Below are positions 33,248 through 40,527 of a DNA stretch of 64,000 nt, piece by piece. Numbering within the stretch: position 1 is the stretch's first letter; every line of letters begins with the position of its first letter. The position numbers were made by a program, and so were the translations under genes. The stretch covers positions 124,001 through 188,000 of the forward strand of contig NZ_JAASAD010000007.1 in the NCBI RefSeq assembly GCF_012726175.1, written 5' to 3'. This DNA comes from Micromonospora sp. HNM0581. Lineage in GTDB: Bacteria > Actinomycetota > Actinomycetes > Mycobacteriales > Micromonosporaceae. The notes below the pieces were generated by a model that saw only the letters and a list, made by a program, of their open reading frames with translations, was not told the origin of the DNA and did not search any database.

Positions 33248-33895
33248 TCAAAGTCTGTCGCGATACTCGCCGATGATCTCGGCCGAGCCGGTGAGCATTT
33301 CGGACGAGTCGTGCACGAGACCGCGAGCCGTGGACAGCGTGGCTTCCACAGCCCCGACGACCTCTGGTCGTCCGCCGGCCAGGACCGCGTTGAGCGCGTT
33401 CTGGCTGGCCCACATGGTCCGGTGAATCTCGGCGAGCTGCCGCGACGCCCGGTTGAGTTGCCTCACCGCGTAGTCGAGGCGGCCGATAACCTGCCCTGCG
33501 ATGCTGGCCGAGCCCTCTCGCGGCCGTAATGTGTGGAGGCTTCCGGCTACGCCATTGCTGCCTCTTCTTCGGAGTCGTCCTCGGTGAGGTGCACCCGCTG
33601 CGGTGACAGCCTCTCGCTGGTCGCGTCGCTCACGAAGGTGGTCGATGCCAGCCACCACGATCGCCTTGCCCTGCGAGCCGACGATGCCGCCGATGATCGC
33701 TCCGCCTGTCGAGGCCAGGGCAGGGGACACCGGCATCCCGTACTTGGCGCTCGCGAGGCCGACCAGCATGCCGACGCCGGCCCCGCCCCACTCGACCAGC
33801 TTGCCGAGCGTTTCCTTGGCGCTCTCGTACTTCAACCTCCGCGCGAACGGCCGCTCGACTTGCTTTCTACGGCGATTGTCCTTACGCCAGCTCAT
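33248..33895 (-). CDS. Unrecognised protein: glycine-rich membrane segment plus C-terminal helical module
   Basis: A 215-aa protein. A basic N-terminus (SWRKDNRRRKQ) precedes two glycine-rich hydrophobic stretches (WGGAGVGMLVGLASA, GGAIIGGIVGS) that look like a membrane-associated glycine-zipper hairpin. Residues about 98-130 form an odd arginine-rich linker with rare codons. The last 80 residues are a helical module (LNRASRQLAEIHRTMWASQ, key features A.S..L, AGG.PEVV, ATLSTA, LTGSAEIIGEY) clearly similar to the whole 86-aa protein of the first gene in the operon. Its ATG overlaps the previous stop (TGATG). No database family comes to mind. Confidence 0.6.
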   Translation of the reverse strand: MSWRKDNRRRKQVERPFARRLKYESAKETLGKLVEWGGAGVGMLVGLASAKYGMPVSPALASTGGAIIGGIVGSQGKAIVVAGIDHLRERRDQREAVTAAGAPHRGRLRRRGSNGVAGSLHTLRPREGSASIAGQVIGRLDYAVRQLNRASRQLAEIHRTMWASQNALNAVLAGGRPEVVGAVEATLSTARGLVHDSSEMLTGSAEIIGEYRDRL

Positions 33896-34530
33896 CAGGC
33901 TGACGCTGGGTCCAGGTAACCGCAGCTCACAGCGATGAGCACGGGTAGATGGACTGCGATGTCGCGGGCAACCTCGGCTGGGGTAGCACCTGATGGCTCG
34001 TCGCCCTCCGCAACATTCTCGGAGTCGTCCGCGTAAAGCGCGCAAGCTCGCCAGAGATTCGGGTCGCGGAAGGAGAAGGACCAGAGTCCGTACACGTCGA
34101 TCGGCACGGCGACCTTTGGTTGGCCGGCGTGGCCGATGCGGTGGAGGTGGGGCTCCTCTGGGGTGGATCCGAGACCTTCTCCGAGGGGGAGGAGCTTGTG
34201 GCGGCGAAAGACTGGTTCGAGGTCGCCGTCGGTGTCGAACTCCACGAGCAGACCACGGGCGATCAGGCTGTCGACCAGATGGGTGGCCTGAGGCTCCGGA
34301 TTGGGAGCGGCTTCCAGCAGCCGGATCAGCGACTCGCGATTGACTTCGAGCTTGGCATGGCCCTCCGCGTCTACGAAGGCCGCCGCCCAGACCGCCGCCT
34401 CGGTTTCGGTCAACTCGATGAGGTCGTCGCCGAGGTGAATCTCGTAGCACTCGGGGATCGGGTCTGGAGGGCGGACATAGCGGTATCGGGGGCCCATGGA
34501 CAGGCCAACGGGGACGATGACGCGTGGCAT
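33895..34530 (-). CDS. Unrecognised soluble protein, middle gene of the helical-module operon
   Basis: A 211-aa protein beginning MPRVIVPVGLSMGPRYRYV at ATG 34530 with GAGAGG upstream. Mixed alpha/beta, with ELTETEAAVWAAAF and SLIRLLEAAPN that could be part of a winged-helix-like region (LVDSLIARGLLVEFDTDGD resembles a recognition helix and wing). The C-terminus ends in a hydrophobic helix. It is the middle gene of a three-gene unit. I cannot assign a function; a regulator or adaptor is possible. Confidence 0.65.
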   Translation of the reverse strand: MPRVIVPVGLSMGPRYRYVRPPDPIPECYEIHLGDDLIELTETEAAVWAAAFVDAEGHAKLEVNRESLIRLLEAAPNPEPQATHLVDSLIARGLLVEFDTDGDLEPVFRRHKLLPLGEGLGSTPEEPHLHRIGHAGQPKVAVPIDVYGLWSFSFRDPNLWRACALYADDSENVAEGDEPSGATPAEVARDIAVHLPVLIAVSCGYLDPASA

Positions 34531-34546
34531 GGGTACCTCTCGGGTG

Positions 34547-34807
34547 TCAGAAGCCGGCGGCGTATCGCTGGGTCGTCTCGACCGCGCCGTTCGCGAGTTG
34601 CGAAGCCTCGTTGAGCTTGGCCTTGACCTGCTCGATCTGGCTGATCGCCTGGCCGACCGCAGGGTGGCTCGTGCCGGCGGTGACGGCCTGCAACAGCGCG
34701 AGGCTCTGCTCCAGCGAGTCGTGCACCGCGCGGAGTTGGGTAACGCTCTGCTGGGTTTGCTGGCCGAACCGGTTGATGCCGGCCTTGATCTCCTCAATCG
34801 ACGCCAC
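34547..34807 (-). CDS. Small helical protein, stand-alone copy of the operon's module
   Basis: An 86-aa, almost entirely helical protein starting at GTG 34807 (GGGAGGAG about ten bases upstream). Key features are IEEIKAGINRF, a QSLALLQAV helix, a TAGTSHPAV turn, then KLNEASQLANGAVETTQRY. Size and heptad-like pattern recall WXG100/LXG or DUF6244-type helical hairpins, but there is no WXG motif. It resembles the C-terminal 80 residues of the 33248-33895 protein, suggesting hetero-oligomers or duplication. First gene of the operon. Confidence 0.6.
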   Translation of the reverse strand: MASIEEIKAGINRFGQQTQQSVTQLRAVHDSLEQSLALLQAVTAGTSHPAVGQAISQIEQVKAKLNEASQLANGAVETTQRYAAGF

Positions 34808-35080
34808 CGCGACGACTCCTCCCCGTGGGCATAGAGCGTGTTCGCAGCGACCGTACCGAATCATGCACGTTCCGTCAGCCCTCGGTCGCTGATCGGTCAC
34901 GAGCGTGACTTCGCCTGAAGCGCCGACCCGAATCCTTCACCGCAGCCGGAATCTCGGAGAGTCGAGCCGAGGAAGTGATGCTCCTATCGGGCTTGATGCC
35001 ACGCAGATATATCTATGTCTGTGTGACAACAAGCTCACGAAACTGTTGGAGTCGCAGAGGTTGCGCGCCGTGATCTGGGG

Positions 35081-35293
35081 CTACCGGCCGGGTCGGCTGC
35101 CGGGTGTCTCCTGCTTCACACCGTAGACGAAGGCGGCCCACGCCTCCGGGTGGAACACGAGGACCGGACCGGAGGGGTTCTTGCTGTCTCGTAGCCCAAC
35201 GACGCCGATCAGGTCGTCGGCGACCTCGACGCACTCGCCGCCGTTGTTGCTGCGGGTGGACTTGCGCCAGGTGGCGCCGGTCAGGTCAAGCAC
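35081..35293 (-). CDS. DUF397 protein, partner of the XRE regulator
   Basis: A 70-aa protein with the DUF397 signature: TWRKSTRSNNGGECVEVA, then VGLRDSKNPSGPVLVF and WAAFV. Start GTG 35293 has GAGGAG upstream and overlaps the regulator's 3' end by eight bases. DUF397 proteins pair with XRE/DUF5753 regulators in actinomycetes, often as toxin-antitoxin-like or Scr1-like switches affecting development. Confidence 0.92.
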   Translation of the reverse strand: MLDLTGATWRKSTRSNNGGECVEVADDLIGVVGLRDSKNPSGPVLVFHPEAWAAFVYGVKQETPGSRPGR

Positions 35294-36215
35294 GGGAAAA
35301 CTCCTCTGCAATCTGGCGGATCAGGCTCTTTGACCGGGCCTCGTCGAGGGCATGCCCCGTCATGTCTGCCCAGATCGTGTTGTAGGTGGCCGTCTCGTGT
35401 GGCTTGTCGAGGTAGATCGCGCCGGTCGCTGATTCCAGGTAGGTCACCGGCGGCTCCACGTCCTTGCCGGAGTTGTCTGTGGGGAAGTCGATGATCGAGA
35501 AGGCTCCGGACATGGCGCCAGCGTGTAACCCTGCCGAAAATGGCAGCACATGTACGGTTACGTTGGGTAGTTCCATGGCCTTCATGATCTGATGAAGTTG
35601 TTCGATCATGACAGCACCACCGCCGACCGGGCGACGTAGCACGGCTTCGTTCAGTATCACGCTTAGTTGCGGAGGCGCGAAACGGGTGAGAAGCGCCTGG
35701 CGGTCAATCCGGAGTTGGATGGCACGCTCTCGCTCTTCATCGGCCCGCGGGTCGATCGCGCCGCCGGGCATCTCGAACACCTGTGTGGCATAGGCGCGGG
35801 TCTGGAGGAGGCCCGGAACCAGTTCGGGCCGGTAGTGACGGATGCTCGTCGCTGCTTCTTCGAGTCCGATGTAGAGCTGGAACCAGCGAGGCAGGCCGGA
35901 GCCGATGTAGTCGTGCCACCAGTTCTTGTTCTCGCGGGTGGCGGCGGTCATCGCCAGCAGCAACTCGGCGTCCTCGGTGGACGCGCCGTAGAGGTTCAGC
36001 ATCTCCTTGACGTCGGCGGCCCGAAAGCGGACGTTCTCCGCGCCGTTCTCGATCCGGTGCAGGGTTGCGCGGGCTCGGTCCAACTCATCGGCGGCCTGCT
36101 CCATCGTGAGCCCGGCCGCCCTGCGCAGGGCTTCCAGTTTCCGGCCGATCTGGCGTCGGAGCATCGTCGTTCCGCTTACTGCCTGTGACACTCGTGCCTC
36201 CGCTGTCGTGGCCAT
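35286..36215 (-). CDS. XRE-family regulator with DUF5753 domain
   Basis: A 309-aa protein. The HTH lies near residues 20-75 (LRRQIGRKLEALRRAAGLT, then ADELDRARATLHRIENG) and is followed by the DUF5753 ligand-binding region (VPGLLQTRAYA, QLSVILNEAVLRRPVGG, VTVHVLPFSAGLHAG, VTYLES..GAIYLD). Together with DUF397 it forms a common actinobacterial pair. ATG 36215 is used; M18 at 36164 is an alternative. An AT-rich region upstream (36220-36270) should hold the promoter. Confidence 0.93.
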   Translation of the reverse strand: MATTAEARVSQAVSGTTMLRRQIGRKLEALRRAAGLTMEQAADELDRARATLHRIENGAENVRFRAADVKEMLNLYGASTEDAELLLAMTAATRENKNWWHDYIGSGLPRWFQLYIGLEEAATSIRHYRPELVPGLLQTRAYATQVFEMPGGAIDPRADEERERAIQLRIDRQALLTRFAPPQLSVILNEAVLRRPVGGGAVMIEQLHQIMKAMELPNVTVHVLPFSAGLHAGAMSGAFSIIDFPTDNSGKDVEPPVTYLESATGAIYLDKPHETATYNTIWADMTGHALDEARSKSLIRQIAEEFSRA

Positions 36216-36518
36216 TGTCGACGTGTCTCCGCGTCATTAAACAGCCACGATGTATCAAAAACAATAGACATTTCACAGAGTGTGCTCGCTGGTAGTTGGA
36301 TCAGATCAAACGTCATTCGTTAGACGTTGCATTTCAATCGAGCCGGTGCTTCACTCTCTCCACGGCCACTGTGGAACCGCTGCTCAGCGGCCTCGTCTGC
36401 CCTGTGGCCGTACTGCCGATGAGGGCTGCGGTGGCAGGTGCCGGGCGGGTCCGTCGGTGCGCAGCGGGCCGACGGACCCGCCTTCCACATCGCCTACCCA
36501 ACGAGAGCGAGGTCTGTC
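36216..36518. other. Divergent intergenic region, AT-rich at its left end
   Basis: About 300 bp between the divergent XRE gene and the DivIVA-like gene. The left 60 bp (TAAACAGCC, TATCAAAAACAATAGAC) is strongly AT-rich for this genome and probably contains promoters in both directions. No gene was recognised. Confidence 0.5.
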
Positions 36519-36893
36519 ATGCGCATCCCCTTCCAGCGACGCGCCGGTCGGCGCGGCAACCAGCGTGACGAGCGGCACCACCCCGGTACCTGCTATCGCT
36601 CGACCAGCTACCGGCCGTTGCGGCCATGGCAGGTGCGGGATCGACGGTTCAGGCTGGGGCGGCGGGGCTACGACCCGATGGAGGTGGTGGCGTTCCTCGA
36701 CCGGGTGGCCGGTGACCTGGAAGCCGCGTACCGGCAGGTGGCGACGGCCGACCGGGAGGCGGCGCGGATTCGGGAGGCGTTGCGGCGGTGGCAGTCCGAG
36801 CAGGCCCAGGCGCGGCAGGCCCGCCTCAACCAGCCGAGCGTGGGCCGGGCTGACACTCACCAGCGGCCCGTCAACCAGGGGCGCCACCGGTGA
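36519..36893 (+). CDS. DivIVA-domain-like protein
   Basis: A 124-aa protein. After a basic, disordered N-terminus the core FRLGRRGYDPMEVVAFLDRV (Y-D-P and FLDRVA are diagnostic) followed by a long helix (DLEAAYRQVATADREAARIR) matches the DivIVA lipid-binding hook and coiled coil. DivIVA-like proteins recognise curved membrane or recruit partners at poles and septa. ATG 36519 has GAGCGAGG upstream. It overlaps the next gene by GTGA. Confidence 0.8.
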   Translation: MRIPFQRRAGRRGNQRDERHHPGTCYRSTSYRPLRPWQVRDRRFRLGRRGYDPMEVVAFLDRVAGDLEAAYRQVATADREAARIREALRRWQSEQAQARQARLNQPSVGRADTHQRPVNQGRHR

Positions 36894-37150
36894 GCGGGCG
36901 GTGGGTCGTGCACCTGCCGGTGGCCGCGTCGGACCTGATCGCGGCGCAGCGGCTGGCCCGGGTGGTGGCCCGGTGGGCGTCGGTGCTGCCGCCGGCCGAC
37001 CCCGGAGAAACCACCGTGTCGGCCGAGGACGAGCAGGGCGTACGCCATCGGGTCTTCTGTGACCTGCTGCTGTCGACCGGCCGGCGGTGCCTGCTGCAGG
37101 CCGACCACGACGGCGACTGCGCCCGGCGGTTGGGCGGTGGTCGCCGATGA
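36890..37150 (+). CDS. Small protein of unknown function in the DivIVA-like/CXXC operon
   Basis: An 86-aa protein starting at GTG 36890 overlapping the DivIVA-like stop. It has an amphipathic N-terminal half (WVVHLPVAASDLIAAQRLAR), an acidic middle and a C-terminal pair of cysteines followed by HDGDCAR. The two-sided translational coupling (GTGA in, ATGA out) argues that it is real. No family recognised. Confidence 0.7.
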   Translation: MSGRWVVHLPVAASDLIAAQRLARVVARWASVLPPADPGETTVSAEDEQGVRHRVFCDLLLSTGRRCLLQADHDGDCARRLGGGRR

Positions 37151-39165
37151 CGGTGGTCGACTGCGACGAGTGCTCGGGGCTGGGCTTCCTGGTGCGGCGG
37201 TGCTTCTGCACGGCCGGCGGGGACCGGCTCGTGGTGGACGGGAACGAGCATCGGGACGAGGCGTACACCGACTGCCAGGTCTGTGGCGGTGACGGCAGCG
37301 TCGCGCAGGCGTGCCACAGGTGCGGGCGGGGTGGGCGGCGGCGGGCGCAGGTCGTGCTGACCGTGGTCAACCTGGACACCGGGGCGGCGGCGTCGCGGCG
37401 ACTGGTGCCCGGCGGGGCGCTGCCGCCGGTCGACGACGAACGGGTGTGGCGGGCCAGGCCGGTCGTCGCCGAGCTGGCCGGCCCGGTCGGGGTGCGCGGG
37501 CTGCGTCCGCGCTGGGGCGGGCGGGAGCTCGACGACCCGCTCGGATGGTTGCCGAAGACGTGGCGGCCCGACCTGCCGGAGCGGCAGCGGTTGGCGATGG
37601 AGGCGGCGGCCCTCGTCAGGCAGGACTTCGACCCCTGGCTGGTCTACGTGGGACGCGGCACCGAGCTGCCGCCACCAGCCGACCCGGGGCGTGAACTGGC
37701 CCGGCTCTGCGGCCTGGCCGACCTGCTGCACCTCGACCTCGTGGTGGACGCCCGCCGCCGGCACAACTGGTTGACCTGGCAGATCCGCTACGAGCTACCC
37801 GGCTCGCCGGTGCCGGACGACGACCAGGTCATCGGGTCCGTCGACCTGGCGTCGGTGGCCGCCGCCACCACAGTGGTCAGCGCCATGCGTGGACTGGACG
37901 AGCGGGGACGGCAGGCGCCCGCGTACACGGTGCGGCCGGTGCCGGCGGTCGACCCACCCCACGCGGTGGACCTCGACCGGCTGTCCCGAACGATTCTCGC
38001 GGACCTGGCCCACGACGCGCCGGGGGCGCAGGCGATCTGGCGTGACGGCCGCTGGTGGTATACCGCGCTCCGCCCCGCCGGCAGCGTCGAGAAGCTGTAT
38101 GAGCGGGACACCGGCCAGATCGCCCGGTACGTGCGGGAGACGGTGCGTCGCAACACCGAACCTCCCGACCCGGCGTGGTGGGGCGAGCCGATCGGGCAGC
38201 GGCCCTGCCCGGACTGCCGGCCCGGCACCCGGCTGCGTCGCTGCCACTGCCGGATCGGTACACCCGGGCCGGATCCGCAGTGTCCGCACTGCTCCGGAGC
38301 CGGCTTCGCGCCGTCGGGCCTGGCCTGCTACACCTGCTGCGACGGCGGCCGGATCCCGGCGGCACTGACCGTCACCGTGACCGACCTGAGGCGGGTGAGT
38401 CACGAGACGTGGCGTCCGGAGCCGAAGGAGCCGGCCCCGGTGATCGGGCACCAGCCCAACGGCACGCCGGTACACCAGTTGGGCGGGCACTGGCGGTTGG
38501 CCCGGCACGCCGGCACCTTCGGGGTACGCCCGGCCGACCTGACCCGTCTCGACGAGGATCAGCCGGTCGACCAGGACCTGCTCGACGGCACGGTGACCGT
38601 CTTCGACCCCGCCGTCGAGCCGGCCCGCCAGCACGTCGAGCAGATCGGCGGCGGGCTCCCCGGGTCGCGGCTGTTCGTGCTGGCCGCCGCACCGGACGCG
38701 CCGCCGCTGACCGACCTGCTGCGGCTCGCCCACGCCCTCGACCTGACCGCCGTGCTCACCTACTGCGACCACCGGCTCGACGCGGGTGACCCGACGAAGA
38801 TCCAGGGCGAGCGGTGGGATGTGCGGCTGCTGGCACGCGACGCCGAGGTGAGGGCGGAGCTTCCGTTCTGCGCCAGCGTCGAACTGGCCGTGGCCCGGTG
38901 CGTCGAGTACCTCGACGTTCACCTGCTCGCCGCCGTGCCCCGCGACCCGGAGCTGCCGGTGCCGGCGCCGCAGGCGGCCCCGTCACCGCCGGTGCCGGAC
39001 CCGACCGACCTGCTGCGGCGGGTCGGCCTGCACTACGCCGGGCAGCCGGTGGTGGCGTCGTTCGACCGGACAGGTTGCCGGCTCTGGTTGGCTGAGAGGG
39101 GCCTCGTCCAGCCACTCGCGTGGGCCGCCACGCTCGACGACGCCGTCTCGGCCCTGCGACTGTGA
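37147..39165 (+). CDS. Large CXXC-repeat (DnaJ-type zinc-finger-like) protein, function unknown
   Basis: A 672-aa protein. The N-terminal part has four clustered cysteine motifs resembling the DnaJ CXXCXGXG finger (CDECSGLGF, CFC, CQVCGGDG, CHRCGRGG). A second cluster lies near residues 355-400 (CPDC, CHC, CPHCSGAGF, CYTCCDGG). Between and after them are regions rich in acidic residues and tryptophan with no known enzyme motif. No signal peptide or membrane segment is seen. The start ATG overlaps the upstream stop. Two separate zinc-finger clusters suggest a scaffold or RNA/protein-binding role. Confidence 0.75.
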   Translation: MTVVDCDECSGLGFLVRRCFCTAGGDRLVVDGNEHRDEAYTDCQVCGGDGSVAQACHRCGRGGRRRAQVVLTVVNLDTGAAASRRLVPGGALPPVDDERVWRARPVVAELAGPVGVRGLRPRWGGRELDDPLGWLPKTWRPDLPERQRLAMEAAALVRQDFDPWLVYVGRGTELPPPADPGRELARLCGLADLLHLDLVVDARRRHNWLTWQIRYELPGSPVPDDDQVIGSVDLASVAAATTVVSAMRGLDERGRQAPAYTVRPVPAVDPPHAVDLDRLSRTILADLAHDAPGAQAIWRDGRWWYTALRPAGSVEKLYERDTGQIARYVRETVRRNTEPPDPAWWGEPIGQRPCPDCRPGTRLRRCHCRIGTPGPDPQCPHCSGAGFAPSGLACYTCCDGGRIPAALTVTVTDLRRVSHETWRPEPKEPAPVIGHQPNGTPVHQLGGHWRLARHAGTFGVRPADLTRLDEDQPVDQDLLDGTVTVFDPAVEPARQHVEQIGGGLPGSRLFVLAAAPDAPPLTDLLRLAHALDLTAVLTYCDHRLDAGDPTKIQGERWDVRLLARDAEVRAELPFCASVELAVARCVEYLDVHLLAAVPRDPELPVPAPQAAPSPPVPDPTDLLRRVGLHYAGQPVVASFDRTGCRLWLAERGLVQPLAWAATLDDAVSALRL

Positions 39166-39171
39166 TCCGGC

Positions 39172-40077
39172 TCAGGAGACCGGCGGCGGGTCGGGTAGTT
39201 CGTCGACGACCACGACCGGAGTGCCGGGGCTGATCTCCTCCAGCAGCAGGCGCTGGGCGCTGGCGGTCAGCCGGATGCAGCCGTTCGTGGTCTGCTGCCC
39301 CAACTCACCGTCGTGGTACCAGGTGTGGATGCCGATGTGCGCGCCGCGCAGCCCGGCTGGTACGGAATTCGGATCGTCGGGTACCGAGCCGAGGGCGTAG
39401 ATGTCCACCCCGCCGTAGACCGACTCGGGTGGTGGGGTGCGGCCCAGCACGAAGGTGCGGCCCAACGGGGTTTCCTGGCCGCGTTGACCGAGGCTGACCT
39501 GCCAGGATCGCCGGGCGGTGCCGTCGCGGTACCAGGTGAGTCGGAAAGTGGTCCGTTCCACGACGATCTGGTCGGGTAGGGCGACAGTGCGGAAGCCGCC
39601 GGGCGGTAGCCAGGCCAGTCTGCGGTTGGCCGAGGGGAGCAGTACCGCCGTCCAGCCGGACTCGCGGCGGGCGATCGGTACGGTCAGCTCCACGCCACTG
39701 ATGGTGGGCATCAGGAAGGCCAGTGGGCGGCCACCGGGCGCGTCGTACGCCGCGATCCGGCGGGTCGGGTGCAGGCCCTCGGTCAGCGGTGTGGTGTCGA
39801 GGGCGTCCGGATCGTCGGGGAAACCGTCAGGGGCCGGGTCGTAGTCGATCTCCGGCAGCCCGTCGGGTGCTGGTGCGGCCGGTGGCACCGGTGCGGCCTC
39901 GTCGAAGCTCGGCACCCCCGCGCGGTCGGCAGGCACGACGACCGGTCCCGCCTGCGGCGTCGGAGTCGACGCCCACCCCGTGTAGGCGGCCCCACCCATC
40001 AACACCGCGAGGCCCACTCCGGCAGCGACACCCCGGCGCCCCCGGAACCAAAGCCTCGCAATAACCTCATTCAACAC
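39172..40077 (-). CDS. L,D-transpeptidase (YkuD) with N-terminal membrane anchor
   Basis: A 301-aa envelope protein. An N-terminal hydrophobic segment (GVAAGVGLAVLMGGAAYTG) serves as signal/anchor, followed by a proline/aspartate-rich linker. The catalytic YkuD domain lies at the C-terminus with HIGIHTW and TNGCIRLT, giving the conserved His and catalytic Cys that form 3-3 peptidoglycan cross-links. GTG 40077 directly abuts the AAGGAG sequence, so TTG 40074 or another start is possible. Convergent with the CXXC-protein gene. Confidence 0.9.
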   Translation of the reverse strand: MLNEVIARLWFRGRRGVAAGVGLAVLMGGAAYTGWASTPTPQAGPVVVPADRAGVPSFDEAAPVPPAAPAPDGLPEIDYDPAPDGFPDDPDALDTTPLTEGLHPTRRIAAYDAPGGRPLAFLMPTISGVELTVPIARRESGWTAVLLPSANRRLAWLPPGGFRTVALPDQIVVERTTFRLTWYRDGTARRSWQVSLGQRGQETPLGRTFVLGRTPPPESVYGGVDIYALGSVPDDPNSVPAGLRGAHIGIHTWYHDGELGQQTTNGCIRLTASAQRLLLEEISPGTPVVVVDELPDPPPVS

Positions 40078-40527
40078 TCCTTACACGATACCCCCAAAAA
40101 CCTCATTAACCCTGATATTCGGATGGAAATGCTGATTGTGGGGCGGCGACCGAGTGAGATCGCGTCTGCTGCCACCCCCACGATCTACAAGACGGGGCGG
40201 GGTGGGTGAAGGTGTCAGGGGAGGCGGGCGTCGAGGTGGCTGGCTACCGTCGTGGGCGGGAACGGTGGCGGCGAACCAACCGCTCCAGTTCCACTCGAAG
40301 AGGTTGACGATCGCCGGACGGAGTCGACGTCGGTGCATCGGGTGCTCCAGGGGGACGGGTGCCTGGACTGTCGGCGGCGGAGGCGCTATACGCGTCCGGC
40401 GGCAGGGTGGTTCGACAAACAGCCGAATTTTTTTCTTACGACACTGATCCGACCCGAGCCGTCCTGCGTACTGGAGTGGGGAACAGGTCGGCCGGTGGCG
40501 CGCCGCCGCGAGACGATCGAGGAGCAG
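40078..40527. other. Long divergent intergenic region
   Basis: About 450 bp between the YkuD gene and the cytochrome-like gene. The left 100 bp is AT-rich and holds the YkuD promoter. The 9-mer AACCTCATT occurs at 40063 (inside the gene start) and again at 40099. A seven-T run at 40428-40434 has no hairpin before it. I see no RNA gene or further protein gene. Confidence 0.5.

Noticed and set aside
40428..40434. Seven-T run as a possible rho-independent terminator
   Set aside because: No stable hairpin lies directly upstream, and the position does not follow a plus-strand gene end.
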